Assembly: GCA_947500005.1 (NCBI GenBank)
Contig: CANMQJ010000017.1
Span: 62,001-126,000, forward strand
DNA from: an uncultured Paracoccaceae bacterium
GTDB taxonomy: Bacteria > Pseudomonadota > Alphaproteobacteria > Rhodobacterales > Rhodobacteraceae
Direction: 5' to 3'
Length of the DNA: 64,000 bases
Within the stretch, counting starts at the first letter, position 1; every line of letters starts with the position of its first letter. Of the stretch, positions 35,434-44,711 are shown in pieces. Both the position numbers and the translations under genes were made by a program. The notes beneath the pieces are model-generated. The model was not told the DNA's origin and did no database searches. It worked only from the letters and a program-made list of their open reading frames with translations.

Positions 35434-36293
35434 TGCAGCACCGGGTCGAAACGTTGCTTGAGCCCTTCGCCCAGCGTCGAGAAGCTGAGAACGGTCAGGA
35501 AGAGCGCGATGAGCGGGAAGAGCAGCACCCACCAGGCGAAATGGATGGCGCCGCGCCCTTCGGCGATCATCGAGCCCCAAGTGGGATCGTCGGTCGAAAT
35601 CGACAGGTTCACGAAGGAGAGGATCGCCTCGACGATCACGGCGATGCCCATCTCGAGCATCAGGAGCGCGACGATCGACGGCAGGACGTTGGGCAGGATC
35701 TCTCCGGCGAGGGTGGTGAGGCGGTTCGCGCCGCCGATGCGGGCGCTGTCGACGTAGTCCATGCGCGCCTGCACCATCGTCTCGGCCCGGATGACGCGGG
35801 CAAATCGGGTCCAGTCGATGAGCGCGATGGCGGCGATGACCGAGAAAAGCCCGGTGCCCATGACGGCGACCAGCAGCACGGCGAAGAGCACGGGCGGGAA
35901 GGCCATCCATATCTCGACGAGGCGCGAGATCACGCGGTCCCACCAACCGCCGTAATAGCCCGCGAGCAGCCCGAGGGTGGAGCCGAAGAGGCAGGTGATC
36001 GTGGCCGCGATGAGGGCCACGAAAAGCGCCACCCGCGCGCCATAGATCATGCGCGAGAGAACGTCGCGGCCAAGGCTGTCGGTGCCCAGCCAGTAGCCGG
36101 GTTCGGAGCCCGCCATGAAGAAGGGCGGGAGACGCTCCATCAGCAGGTCCTGGGCCAGCGGGTCATGCGGCGCGATGAACGGGGCGAGGAGCGCCGCCAG
36201 CGCAAGCAGGCTGAGCCAGGCAGCGGGCAGCCAGAGCCGGAGGTTGAGACTCCGGGGGCCACGGGCGCGGGGGAGGGCGGTTGCATCAGCCAT
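35430..36293 (-). CDS. ABC transporter permease (DppC/OppC-like)
   Basis: A 287-residue inner-membrane permease with about six hydrophobic segments. The EAA-type loop is seen as RVIRAETMVQARMDYVDSARIGGAN in part, followed by EILPNVLPSIV, both typical of OppC. The N-terminal region carries the LAPFIAPHDP signature. It is eight bases inside the upstream permease gene and overlaps the OppD-like gene. Confidence 0.9.
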   Translation of the reverse strand: MADATALPRARGPRSLNLRLWLPAAWLSLLALAALLAPFIAPHDPLAQDLLMERLPPFFMAGSEPGYWLGTDSLGRDVLSRMIYGARVALFVALIAATITCLFGSTLGLLAGYYGGWWDRVISRLVEIWMAFPPVLFAVLLVAVMGTGLFSVIAAIALIDWTRFARVIRAETMVQARMDYVDSARIGGANRLTTLAGEILPNVLPSIVALLMLEMGIAVIVEAILSFVNLSISTDDPTWGSMIAEGRGAIHFAWWVLLFPLIALFLTVLSFSTLGEGLKQRFDPVLQ

Positions 36294-37293
36294 GTCGCAG
36301 CCTCGGGTTCAGCAGGGTGTAGGAGAGGTCCACGATCAGGTTGATCGCGATGAAGAGGGCGGCGAACAGGAGCACGATTCCCTGAATGAGAGGAAGGTCG
36401 CGGTTGATCACCGCGTCGATGGCCATGTTGCCCAGCCCCTCATAGGCGAAGAGCCGTTCGACGATCACCGTGCCGCCGATGAGGAAGGTGAACTGCACCC
36501 CCACCAGTGTCAGGGTGGGCAGGGCGGCATTGCGCAGCGCCTCGCGCAGGATCACGGCGGTTTCCGAGAAGCCGCGCACGCGGGCCAGCGTCGTATAATC
36601 CTGCACCAGCGCCTCCTTCAGGTTCTGTTTCAGAAGCTGCGCGATCATCGCGGCCAGCGGCAGGGCCAGTGACATGGCGGGCATCAGCATGTGCGAGAGG
36701 GTGGAGCCCACCACGTCGAACCGGCCGCGCAGGATCCCCTCGATCACGTAGAAATTGGTGGTGAAGTCGAACTCCATCCTCGGGTCGATGCGCCCCGAGA
36801 TCGACAGGACGGGCCAGAACACGCCGAAGATCAGCACGAAGAGAAGCCCCCAGAGGAAATCGGGGATGGAGAGAACCGCGCCCGAGGTCAGGTCCAGCCC
36901 GACCTCGGTGCTGCCGCCGCGGTGGCGGGCACCGAGCACGGCCATCAGCCCGCCGGCGAATAGCGCGATCACCAGTGCCATGATCGACAGTTCCAGCGTG
37001 GCGGGGAGGCGGCCGAGTACAAGCTCGTCCACCGGCTGGCGCAGGGTGATGGAGGTGCCGAAATCGCCCTGCAGAACGCCGCCCAGCCAGATCACGAATT
37101 GATGCGGCAGGCTTTTGTCGAAGCCGTAGAGCGCGGTGAGATTGGCGATGTCTTCGTCCGTGGCGCCCGGGGGCAGCATCATGGCGATGGGGTTGCCCGG
37201 CGCGACGCGCACCAGCGTGAAGACCACGACCGCGACGCCAAACAGCGTGACGGCCGTCGTCAGGAGACGGACGAGGATGGTTCGGATCAGCAT
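36286..37293 (-). CDS. ABC transporter permease (DppB/OppB-like)
   Basis: A 335-residue permease with six hydrophobic segments. The N-terminus MLIRTILVRLLTTAVTLFGVAVVVFTL in part and the EAA loop YTTLARVRGFSETAVILREALRNA in part fit OppB. It starts 64 bases after the binding-protein gene, with a strong hairpin in the gap, so it may be expressed at lower level than the binding protein. Confidence 0.9.
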   Translation of the reverse strand: MLIRTILVRLLTTAVTLFGVAVVVFTLVRVAPGNPIAMMLPPGATDEDIANLTALYGFDKSLPHQFVIWLGGVLQGDFGTSITLRQPVDELVLGRLPATLELSIMALVIALFAGGLMAVLGARHRGGSTEVGLDLTSGAVLSIPDFLWGLLFVLIFGVFWPVLSISGRIDPRMEFDFTTNFYVIEGILRGRFDVVGSTLSHMLMPAMSLALPLAAMIAQLLKQNLKEALVQDYTTLARVRGFSETAVILREALRNAALPTLTLVGVQFTFLIGGTVIVERLFAYEGLGNMAIDAVINRDLPLIQGIVLLFAALFIAINLIVDLSYTLLNPRLRHG

Positions 37294-37319
37294 GATAGCC
37301 CCCGCGAGAGGTCAGGTCT

Positions 37320-37346
37320 GCGGGCCGCCCGGTGGGGACGGCCCGC
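37320..37346 (-). terminator. Hairpin between binding-protein and permease genes (attenuator candidate)
   Basis: GCGGGCCG-N11-CGGCCCGC is a perfect eight-base-pair stem in the gap between the binding protein and permease genes. It lacks a T run. Such hairpins often stabilise the upstream message or partly stop transcription so that binding protein exceeds the membrane parts. Confidence 0.45.
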
Positions 37347-37357
37347 GCGGCTGGTCG

Positions 37358-38890
37358 TCAGCTGTTGCTGACGGCCGCCGGAAGAAGGTCGCCCGAGGTA
37401 AAGGGCGTCACCTCGAGGTCGGAGCGATAGACGATCGGCATCACGTATTGCAGCAGCGGGATGACATAGCCCTGCTCGGCGATGTGGCGCGAGACGTCCT
37501 TGTAGCCCTGGATGCGCTTTTCCTCGTCGGCCTCGCCGAAGAGCGGCCCGATCATCTCGATCAGGTCGGGCGTGTCCCAGACCGAATGCGGCGAGGGGCC
37601 GAACATGGCAAACCCGGTGGAGGTGGAGGGATCGCCGATCGAGTTGCCCCAGTTGTAGAAGGCCGCCGGGGCAAGTTGGTCCGCGGCGCGCAGCTCGAAA
37701 TGTTTTGCGATCTCGTAGACCTCGATCTCGGCCTCGATGCCGACCTTGCGCCACATGCCGACGATGGCCTGGATCATCTCGTAATCCTTGGGCTTGAAGC
37801 CGCGCGTGGTCTGGATGGTGAATTTCACCGGGTTGTCGGTGGAATAACCGGACTCGGCCAGCAGCTCCTTGGCCTTTTCGGGGTCGTATTCCACCTGGAT
37901 GCTTTCGTCATAGGCGGCGTATCCCGGCGCCTCGAGCGTCGAGAGCGGCACGCCGTAGCCGCGCAGCAGCCGGTCGATGATGAGCTGCTTGTCGATGGCG
38001 TGATGGGCGGCCAGGCGCACGTTCTTGTCGGTCATCACCTCGATATCGTTGAGGAAGATCATGCCGATGTCGGTGATCGGGATCGCGGTGCCCGACAGCC
38101 CCTCCTTGGCGGTGAGGCGGTCGTATTCCTCGTAGGGGATGTTCAGCGTCATGTCGGAATTGCCCGATTCCACCTCGGCCACGCGCTGGGCTGCATCGGT
38201 GACGAACTTGATGGTGACAGTCTCGAATTCCGGTTTCTCGCCCCAGTAGTCGGGGAACGCCTTGAGCCGGACATAGGCGCCCTGCTCGAACGCGTCGACC
38301 ATGTAGGGGCCGGTGCCGACGGGGGCCTTTTCAAACCCGTCTGCGCCGACCTCTTCATAATAGTCCTTGGGCAGGACGAAGCCGGTGAGGAAGGCCATCC
38401 ACTTGAACAGTGTCGGCTCGAACTCCTTGACGTCGGCGGTGATCGTGTTGCCGTCGATCTGGTAGTTGCCGATCTTGCCCCAGACGAACTGGATCGGGTT
38501 GCCGGTGGCCGGATCGCCCGCGCGGGTCAGCGACCAGACGATATCCTCGGGCGTGAGATCGGCGCCGTTATGCCATTTCACGCCTTCGCGGACGGTCATG
38601 GTGATCTGGCTGTTATCCTCGGAAAAGCCCCAGTCGGTCAGCAGCCCCTCGGTGAAGGACAGGTCGGGGTTCTGGCCGATGAAGCGATCGAAGACCGAGA
38701 GATACACCGCCTGCAGCGTGGGGTTCACCGCCGAGGGGCCGGTGGTGGGGTCCCAGCTTTGGACCGGGACGTTATAGGCGATGGTCAGGTTGCCGTCCTG
38801 GGCAAAGGCCGGCATGCCGGTGGCCAGAAGCGTGGAGAGCGCGGCGGTGGTGCCGAGGAAGCCGCGCCGGGTAAGTGTTGGTTTTGTCAT
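37358..38890 (-). CDS. Extracellular solute-binding protein, family 5 (oligopeptide-type)
   Basis: A 510-residue periplasmic binding protein. The N-terminus carries a twin-arginine signal, LTRRGFLGTTAALSTLLA, ending near FAQDG, so it is exported folded by Tat. The body has the SBP_bac_5 layout: TEGLLTDWGFSEDNSQITMTV in part, VKWHNGADLTPEDIVWSL in part and GYGVPLSTLEAPG. These proteins bind peptides but also nickel, sugars and other compounds. Next to an aromatic catabolic set it may bind an indole or peptide conjugate; this is inference. First gene of the transporter operon. Confidence 0.92.
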   Translation of the reverse strand: MTKPTLTRRGFLGTTAALSTLLATGMPAFAQDGNLTIAYNVPVQSWDPTTGPSAVNPTLQAVYLSVFDRFIGQNPDLSFTEGLLTDWGFSEDNSQITMTVREGVKWHNGADLTPEDIVWSLTRAGDPATGNPIQFVWGKIGNYQIDGNTITADVKEFEPTLFKWMAFLTGFVLPKDYYEEVGADGFEKAPVGTGPYMVDAFEQGAYVRLKAFPDYWGEKPEFETVTIKFVTDAAQRVAEVESGNSDMTLNIPYEEYDRLTAKEGLSGTAIPITDIGMIFLNDIEVMTDKNVRLAAHHAIDKQLIIDRLLRGYGVPLSTLEAPGYAAYDESIQVEYDPEKAKELLAESGYSTDNPVKFTIQTTRGFKPKDYEMIQAIVGMWRKVGIEAEIEVYEIAKHFELRAADQLAPAAFYNWGNSIGDPSTSTGFAMFGPSPHSVWDTPDLIEMIGPLFGEADEEKRIQGYKDVSRHIAEQGYVIPLLQYVMPIVYRSDLEVTPFTSGDLLPAAVSNS

Positions 38891-38959
38891 GGTCTGTACT
38901 CCCGTTGAATGATGGTGGCCCGGAGTTTTGATGGGCTCTGTGGTTGCGGTTGATCGGTT

Positions 38960-40504
38960 CTATCCGAGGGCCTGGGCGGTGAAATATCCCGATCCCGCCC
39001 CGGTGCCCGCGCCGGGCCATGCTGCCGCGCCGATCAGGTGCAGCCCTGCGATGGGCGTGTGTCCGTCGGCAAAGCCGCGCAGGGGGCGGAACAGGAAATT
39101 CTGGCTGATGTGGTGCGAGCCGCAGATCTGGTCGCCGCCGACGAGGTTGGGGTTCTCCGCCTCCAGGTCGAGCGGCGAGACGGCGTGCTGGCCCAGGATC
39201 GTGTCGCGGAAACCGGGGGCCTGCTCCTCGATCAGTGACAGCGCGCGCTCGGTCATGGGGGCCAGCGCCTCGTTCCAGTCGGTCGCGGTGATCTCGCCCT
39301 TGGCGTCGCCCTTGATCTCGGCCGGTACCATGCGGAGCTGAACCCAGAGCGTGTGCTTGCCTTCGGGTGCGCGGGTGGGGTCGAACAGGGTGGGCTGGCC
39401 CACGACGAGCAGCGGATCGGCGGGCAACAGCCCCGCCATGGCCTGCGCATATGTACGCGCGGCGACGTCTAGCGAGCGGCCGATATGGACATAGGCGAAG
39501 CGGCGCAGTGCCTCTGCCAGCCATGGCACGGGTTTGTCGAGCGCAAGGTGCAGCATCATCGTACCGGGGGCGTGGCGGAAGTTTTTCAGCCCCGTGTCGA
39601 AGCGGGCGTCCCCGCTGCCGCCGGTCAGGCACAGCAGGTGTTTCGGGGCGAGACCCGCCAGAACGGTCTGCGTGGCGACAGTGCCTGCTGCAGTGGTGAC
39701 GCCGGTCACCTTCCCGCCGGAATGGGTGATGCCGGTGACCTCGGTATCGGTTTCGACCGATCCGCCATGCGCCTCGATCATCTTGACCAGTGCATTGGTC
39801 ACCGTGTCGGCGCCGCCCTTGCCGATGACCATGCCCATCGCCTGGCCCGCCATCGCCTCGAGATAGGGGAAGATCGCGCCGCCCGCGATGTCGGGGGCGA
39901 AGTCGAGATGCATGCCCCAGGAGGAGAGGGCGGCGTGCAGGCGGGGGTCCTCGAAATTCTCGGTCAGGAAGGCGCGGGGCGAGGTGGCGAGGAATTGCGC
40001 GATCTCGACGGATTTGGCGGTGCCGAGCTTGCGCCAGCTTTTCCAGAGGAACTTTGCCAGGGCGCGGCCGCGCATGGGCGTGCCCAGCAGGCCGCCAACC
40101 ACCTCGGCGCGGTCGGGAAACTCCTGCATCATCTCGCGCCAGCGGGCCTTGTCGGCCTCGCTATTGAAGGTGGACAGGGTTTCCTCGACATCGGTGGTGA
40201 CGCCGAGATGGTCGCCCGGTTCCAGCGCCTGTGCGAAGGGACGGTCGATGGGGGCGAATTCCAGCCCGTGTCGGGCCATCTCGTCGCCATGCGCGGACAT
40301 GAAGCCCGAGCCCGCGAAGAGCGAGAGGTTCATCGCGCCGATATCGTGGCGGTAGCCGGGCAGGGTCAGCTCCTCGGTCCGGACCGCGCCGCCGGGGGTG
40401 GCGTTCCGCTCCAGCACGCGGACCTGTCTGCCGCGCTTGGCGAGATCGGCGGCGGCCACGAGGCCGTTGATCCCGGCGCCGATGATGACGACCGGATCGC
40501 TCAT
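38960..40504 (-). CDS. FAD-dependent oxidoreductase, phytoene-desaturase-like (paralogue 1)
   Basis: A 514-residue flavoprotein. The N-terminal dinucleotide motif GAGINGLVAAADLAKRG is at residues 8-24 with ERNATPGGAVRTEE following, the arrangement of phytoene desaturase/amine oxidase type flavoproteins. The C-terminal FAD motif is GLHLIGAAAWPGAGTGAGSGY in part. Its substrate is not known to me. The start ATG at 40504 overlaps the iorB stop by four bases. A paralogue of like length follows the isatin-hydrolase-like gene (44708-46282). Confidence 0.82.
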   Translation of the reverse strand: MSDPVVIIGAGINGLVAAADLAKRGRQVRVLERNATPGGAVRTEELTLPGYRHDIGAMNLSLFAGSGFMSAHGDEMARHGLEFAPIDRPFAQALEPGDHLGVTTDVEETLSTFNSEADKARWREMMQEFPDRAEVVGGLLGTPMRGRALAKFLWKSWRKLGTAKSVEIAQFLATSPRAFLTENFEDPRLHAALSSWGMHLDFAPDIAGGAIFPYLEAMAGQAMGMVIGKGGADTVTNALVKMIEAHGGSVETDTEVTGITHSGGKVTGVTTAAGTVATQTVLAGLAPKHLLCLTGGSGDARFDTGLKNFRHAPGTMMLHLALDKPVPWLAEALRRFAYVHIGRSLDVAARTYAQAMAGLLPADPLLVVGQPTLFDPTRAPEGKHTLWVQLRMVPAEIKGDAKGEITATDWNEALAPMTERALSLIEEQAPGFRDTILGQHAVSPLDLEAENPNLVGGDQICGSHHISQNFLFRPLRGFADGHTPIAGLHLIGAAAWPGAGTGAGSGYFTAQALG

Positions 40505-42060
40505 TCCGCGGCCTTTGCGAAGCTGCGAACGGTGGCCAGTGCGCCGTCGAGCCCGGTGCCCTTCTCGTCGTCCAGCGCGGCGGTGCGCAGGCGGCGCATC
40601 CAGTCGGCGGCATCCTGACGGCCGCGCAGCATGTCGAGCGCGCCCATCACGCGGGCGAATTTCGACAACCCGCGGACGTGGGTATCGGAGTAACCCTTGA
40701 TCAGGCGGTAATTCGCCAGCAGTTCGGCGGCCAGCGCGCGGTCGTCTTTCGCCACCTCCAGCACGGTGGCGAACCATTGATCGACATGGGCCATCTCGGT
40801 CTCGTGCCGCAGCAGGCGGCGGCGCATGGGGCGCAGGGACGAGACAAGCCAGAGCATGACGAAGCCGCCGATACGGTCGGTGCGGATGCGGCGGCCCTTG
40901 TCGAAGTGGCGGCCATAGAACGCCTCGATCCCCTTGCGCTTCTGCATCCAGCGGCCGAGGGCGCGCGGCAGGGTGGTGGTGAACTCCTCGAAGCGCGGAT
41001 GGAAATACTCGGTGAGCATCAGCACCTGGTCGTCGTTCACCACCACCTCGTCACGGATGCGGTCGAAGCGGGTCGCACGGGTTTTCAGGTCCGCCACCCT
41101 CAGGATGTCGTCATAACACAGTGCCCGGGCGCAGTATTTCGCGGCGTTTGTGGTCAACTCGAAAGGCTCGGCATCGAGCGCGGCGGCCTGCTCGACCATG
41201 TCGAGGTACTGTGCGCCGTATTCGACATCCTGATAATCGACCACCTTGGCGAGGCCGGCGCGCGTCATCTCCTGCGCGGGGGTGGGGAGCTTGACGACGC
41301 GGGCTTCCAGCACTTCCCATTTCGCGCGCAGCTTGTCCGGGATGGAGAGCGCGGGGGTGGTTTTCGCGGGCGGTTGTTCCAGGATGGGCGCGGTCTTCTC
41401 GCCCTTGGCGACCTCGTAAGCCTCGCCAAAGGCGCGCAGGCTGGCCTCGACCCCACGACCGGATTTGCGGATCACGTCCTCGTAGGATTCGCGCGAGAAA
41501 GGCAGCGCGCCGGAGCCGGCAAGCGCTCCCAGCATGGACGACGAGATGACGGAGTCCGCGTGTTTCGCAATGGTTTCCATGTCGAAGGCCACGACCTTAT
41601 CGGCCGCGATGCCCATCGCGTCGAGCACTTCGGGCCCGTTGGCGCGGCCATCGCCCGGCGCGATCTTTTCGGCCACTGCGGGGATGCGGTGGGTGGAGGC
41701 GATCATGGTGGTGCGACCCGGCGTGACGAAGCCGCGCAGGATCGCGCGCCCGCCTTCCATCAACTCGCAAGCCATGAGAATGTCGACATCGCCCACGGCG
41801 GGGGAGAGGGCGAAGACCGGCATCCGCCCGGTGTCGCGGCACATCTCGATGTAATAGATCGTGGCGCCGGTACGTTGCGCCACGCCCGCGACCGAGGTCG
41901 ACTGCGCGCGATACCCGTTGGCCTCGGCCACCTCGGTGATCCAGTTTGTCAGGACGCCGCCGCCCTGCCCGCCGACCGCGAGCGCGGCCAGCGTGATGAT
42001 CTTTTCCCCCTGCGGGCCGGGCGAACGGCGGGCGATGACGGGGCTTGCTTGCATGTTCAT
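40501..42060 (-). CDS. iorB: 2-oxoacid:ferredoxin oxidoreductase, IorB-type beta/gamma subunit with C-terminal extension
   Basis: A 519-residue subunit. Residues 20-230 form the pyruvate-ferredoxin-oxidoreductase gamma domain (GGQGGGVLTNWITEVAE, GVAQRTGATIYYIEM), and the C-terminal half is a helical extension seen in fused proteobacterial enzymes. It pairs with iorA 13 bases upstream. Classical IorAB turns indole-3-pyruvate plus CoA into indoleacetyl-CoA and CO2; related enzymes use phenylpyruvate and phenylglyoxylate. Which 2-oxoacid is used here is discussed in the findings. Downstream it overlaps the FAD oxidoreductase gene. Confidence 0.87.
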   Translation of the reverse strand: MNMQASPVIARRSPGPQGEKIITLAALAVGGQGGGVLTNWITEVAEANGYRAQSTSVAGVAQRTGATIYYIEMCRDTGRMPVFALSPAVGDVDILMACELMEGGRAILRGFVTPGRTTMIASTHRIPAVAEKIAPGDGRANGPEVLDAMGIAADKVVAFDMETIAKHADSVISSSMLGALAGSGALPFSRESYEDVIRKSGRGVEASLRAFGEAYEVAKGEKTAPILEQPPAKTTPALSIPDKLRAKWEVLEARVVKLPTPAQEMTRAGLAKVVDYQDVEYGAQYLDMVEQAAALDAEPFELTTNAAKYCARALCYDDILRVADLKTRATRFDRIRDEVVVNDDQVLMLTEYFHPRFEEFTTTLPRALGRWMQKRKGIEAFYGRHFDKGRRIRTDRIGGFVMLWLVSSLRPMRRRLLRHETEMAHVDQWFATVLEVAKDDRALAAELLANYRLIKGYSDTHVRGLSKFARVMGALDMLRGRQDAADWMRRLRTAALDDEKGTGLDGALATVRSFAKAAE

Positions 42061-42073
42061 CCTTATGCCCTCC

Positions 42074-44218
42074 TTACGCCAGCGCGATGCGGCGCGCGGC
42101 GCGACGCGATTGCAGCCAGCCGATCAGGCGCTGGGCGCGGCTGGCGCGGCGCTTCTCGGCGCTGGTCGGGTTGGTGACGATCTGCGCCTCGTAGAAGGAA
42201 GGGCAGAGTACGGCAGCATCGGCCACCTCGCCGCAATTACCGCAGCCGACGCAGGTCTGGTCGATGGCGGCCACCGGATCGTCGCGCAGCGGGTCGCCGG
42301 TGTCCTTGACCGACAGGGAGGGACAGCCCGAAAGCCGCATGCAGGCGTGATCGCCGGTGCACACATCCTCGTCCACGCCGAAGCGGGGGCGAACGACGCG
42401 CTGGCCTTCCTTGGCGGCCTTGGCGAGTTGCGGTTTCACGCGGCGCTGCTTGTTGAGCATGCATTCGGACGAGGCGATGATGACCTTTGGCCCGGTCTCC
42501 TCGGTCGTGAGCGCCTCTTTCAGCGTATCGCGGACCTTGGTCACGTCATAGGTGCGGTCGATCTGGCGCACCCATTTGACGCCCATGCCCTTGACAGCGT
42601 CCGCGATGGAATTCTGCGTCTGCTTGGTCTTGTTGTCTGCGCGCGACGACAGGATGTCCTGCCCGCCGGTGGCCGCGGAATAATAGTTGTCGACGATCAC
42701 GATCACGTTGTCGGACTTGTTGAAGACCGCGTTGCCGATCGAGGAGGTCAGCCCGTTATGCCAGAACCCGCCGTCGCCCACGAAGGAGATGGAGCGGCGG
42801 CCCCTGGGGTTCTCGTTGTGGAAGGCCGCGGCCGAGGCGGGGCCCAACCCGTAGCCCATCGTCGTGGCACCGAGGTCGAAGGGCGGCATGATCGAGAAGA
42901 GGTGGCAGCCGATGTCCGACGAGATGTGATGTTCGCCGAGTTCCTGCTCGACCAGCTTGGTCGCGGCGAAGATGGGGCGCTCCGGGCAGCCGGTGCAGAA
43001 CCCCGGCGGGCGCGGCGGCAGCGTGTCGGAAAGGTCGGGGATCTCGACCGGGGTTTCGTTGGTGGCAACCTTGGAGACCGGCAGCAGCGCGGGGGCATGT
43101 TCCGACAGGAACTCGGCGATGCCGTCGACCATGACCTGGCCGGTATATTCGCCGCCCATCGGCAGCTTGCCCTTGCCTTCGAGCGCGACGCGCTTGCCGG
43201 ATTTGTAGAGCATGTGGGCGATCTGCTGCTCGATATAGTTGGGCTGGCCCTCCTCGACGATCAGGACGGCATCCTTGCCTTCGCAGAATTCCATGATCTG
43301 GCTTTCGACCAGCGGGAAGACACAGTTGAGCACAAGCATGTCCAGATCGGTGTCGCCGTAGATATCGGCGAGGTCGAGCCGGTTGAGCGCGCGCACGACG
43401 GTGTTGTAGGTGCCGCCCGTCAGGATCAGACCGACCTTGCCGTCGGGCTTGCCCATGCGTTCGTTGATGCCCTTTTCGGCGATGTAGTCCTGCGCGGCGG
43501 GCAGGCGTTTCGTCAGTTTTTCGTTCTCGTGCAGGTAGGTCGCGGGCGGCAGGACGATCCGGTTGAGGTCCCGCCGTGGGTTTTCCAGCGCGTCCGAAAC
43601 GGTCATCGCGGGGCGCTGGTTGTCGGAGGCGGTGAAATGGCCGTGGACATGGCAGGAGCGGATCCCGACCTGGAGCATGACCGGCGTGTTCGACGCTTCG
43701 GACAGTTCGAACCCTGCACCCACCGCCTTGACGATGGAGGGCAGGTTGGGACGCGGGTCGAGCATCCAGACCGAGCTTTTCATGGCAAACGCATAGGTGC
43801 GTTCCTGCATGATGGAGGAGCCTTCGCCGTAATCCTCGCCCACGATGATGAGCGCGCCGCCGGTGACCCCGCCCGAGGCGAGGTTCGACAGCGCGTCGGA
43901 GGCGACGTTGGTGCCGACGACGGATTTGTAGGTCACCGCGCCCCGGATCGGGTAATGCACGCTGGCGGCCAGCATGGCGGTGGCGGTGGCCTCGGAGGCC
44001 GACGCCTCGAAATGCACGCCGAGCTCGCCCAGGATCTCCTGCGCGTCGGCGAGCACGTCCATCAGGTGGCTGATGGGCGATCCCTGGTAGCCGCCGACAT
44101 AGCCGACGCCGTTTTCCAGCAGGGCCTTGGTGATGGCGAGGATACCCTCGCCCGAAAAGGTCTCGCCCTCTCCCATCTTCAGTTTCTGGACTTCCTTGGC
44201 GAAGGAACGTTCTGCCAT
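42074..44218 (-). CDS. iorA: 2-oxoacid:ferredoxin oxidoreductase, IorA-type alpha subunit with TPP and Fe-S domains
   Basis: A 714-residue subunit of an indolepyruvate oxidoreductase-type enzyme. The N-terminal part is the pyrimidine domain with VGYVGGYQGSPISHLMD in part. The thiamine diphosphate site is GDGGFWHNGL with VDNYYSA downstream. The C-terminal Fe-S section has CTGDHACMRLSGC and CVGCGNCGEVADAAVLC; the first group departs from the standard CxxCxxCxxxC spacing while the second is regular. Partner iorB follows. Electrons would go to ferredoxin or a flavoprotein. A MarR-type gene lies 43 bases upstream. Confidence 0.88.
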   Translation of the reverse strand: MAERSFAKEVQKLKMGEGETFSGEGILAITKALLENGVGYVGGYQGSPISHLMDVLADAQEILGELGVHFEASASEATATAMLAASVHYPIRGAVTYKSVVGTNVASDALSNLASGGVTGGALIIVGEDYGEGSSIMQERTYAFAMKSSVWMLDPRPNLPSIVKAVGAGFELSEASNTPVMLQVGIRSCHVHGHFTASDNQRPAMTVSDALENPRRDLNRIVLPPATYLHENEKLTKRLPAAQDYIAEKGINERMGKPDGKVGLILTGGTYNTVVRALNRLDLADIYGDTDLDMLVLNCVFPLVESQIMEFCEGKDAVLIVEEGQPNYIEQQIAHMLYKSGKRVALEGKGKLPMGGEYTGQVMVDGIAEFLSEHAPALLPVSKVATNETPVEIPDLSDTLPPRPPGFCTGCPERPIFAATKLVEQELGEHHISSDIGCHLFSIMPPFDLGATTMGYGLGPASAAAFHNENPRGRRSISFVGDGGFWHNGLTSSIGNAVFNKSDNVIVIVDNYYSAATGGQDILSSRADNKTKQTQNSIADAVKGMGVKWVRQIDRTYDVTKVRDTLKEALTTEETGPKVIIASSECMLNKQRRVKPQLAKAAKEGQRVVRPRFGVDEDVCTGDHACMRLSGCPSLSVKDTGDPLRDDPVAAIDQTCVGCGNCGEVADAAVLCPSFYEAQIVTNPTSAEKRRASRAQRLIGWLQSRRAARRIALA

Positions 44219-44261
44219 GGGTGGTCTCCTTGAGTCTGTAACGCTGCTCGCGTTAGCTGCG

Positions 44262-44711
44262 TCAGAAATCGTGGTGGCGGATGTCGTAGAAGATCCGCAG
44301 AAGCATCTTGTTGAGCGTTTCCCGTTCGTCCGTGTCGAGGGCCGAGAAGGTCCGGTCGCGCATCCGAAGCATCTCGGGCCAGGCGGCCTCGTAGGCGGCG
44401 CGGCCCGCCTCTGTCAGGGTGATGCGGCGCACGCGGCTGTCGCCATCCTGTGCCTCGCGGCGCAGAAGGCCCGCAGTTTCCATCCCGTCCAACGCGCGGG
44501 ACAGGGTGGACTGCTTGATTACGGTCAGCACCGACAGCTCGTTGATCGTGCAGGGGCCGCTATCTGCCAGCGCCGCCAGCGCGCGCATCTGCGCGACGGT
44601 GACGCCGACCTGTTTCAGCGCGGCCTCAACCCCCTTGTTGTACCGCGCCATGATGCGGTTCATCAGGTAGGGGGTGAATTCCTCGAGATCTTCGGGCCGA
44701 TGGTCGATCAT
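44262..44711 (-). CDS. MarR-family transcriptional regulator
   Basis: A 149-residue winged-helix protein. The reading LADSGPCTINELSVLTVIKQSTLSRALDGMETAGLLRRE in part shows the helix-turn-helix followed by the wing DSRVRRITLTEAGR. It sits between the FAD oxidoreductase gene (four-base overlap) and iorA and probably senses a pathway aromatic. It is one of three MarR-type regulators in this island. Confidence 0.87.
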   Translation of the reverse strand: MIDHRPEDLEEFTPYLMNRIMARYNKGVEAALKQVGVTVAQMRALAALADSGPCTINELSVLTVIKQSTLSRALDGMETAGLLRREAQDGDSRVRRITLTEAGRAAYEAAWPEMLRMRDRTFSALDTDERETLNKMLLRIFYDIRHHDF

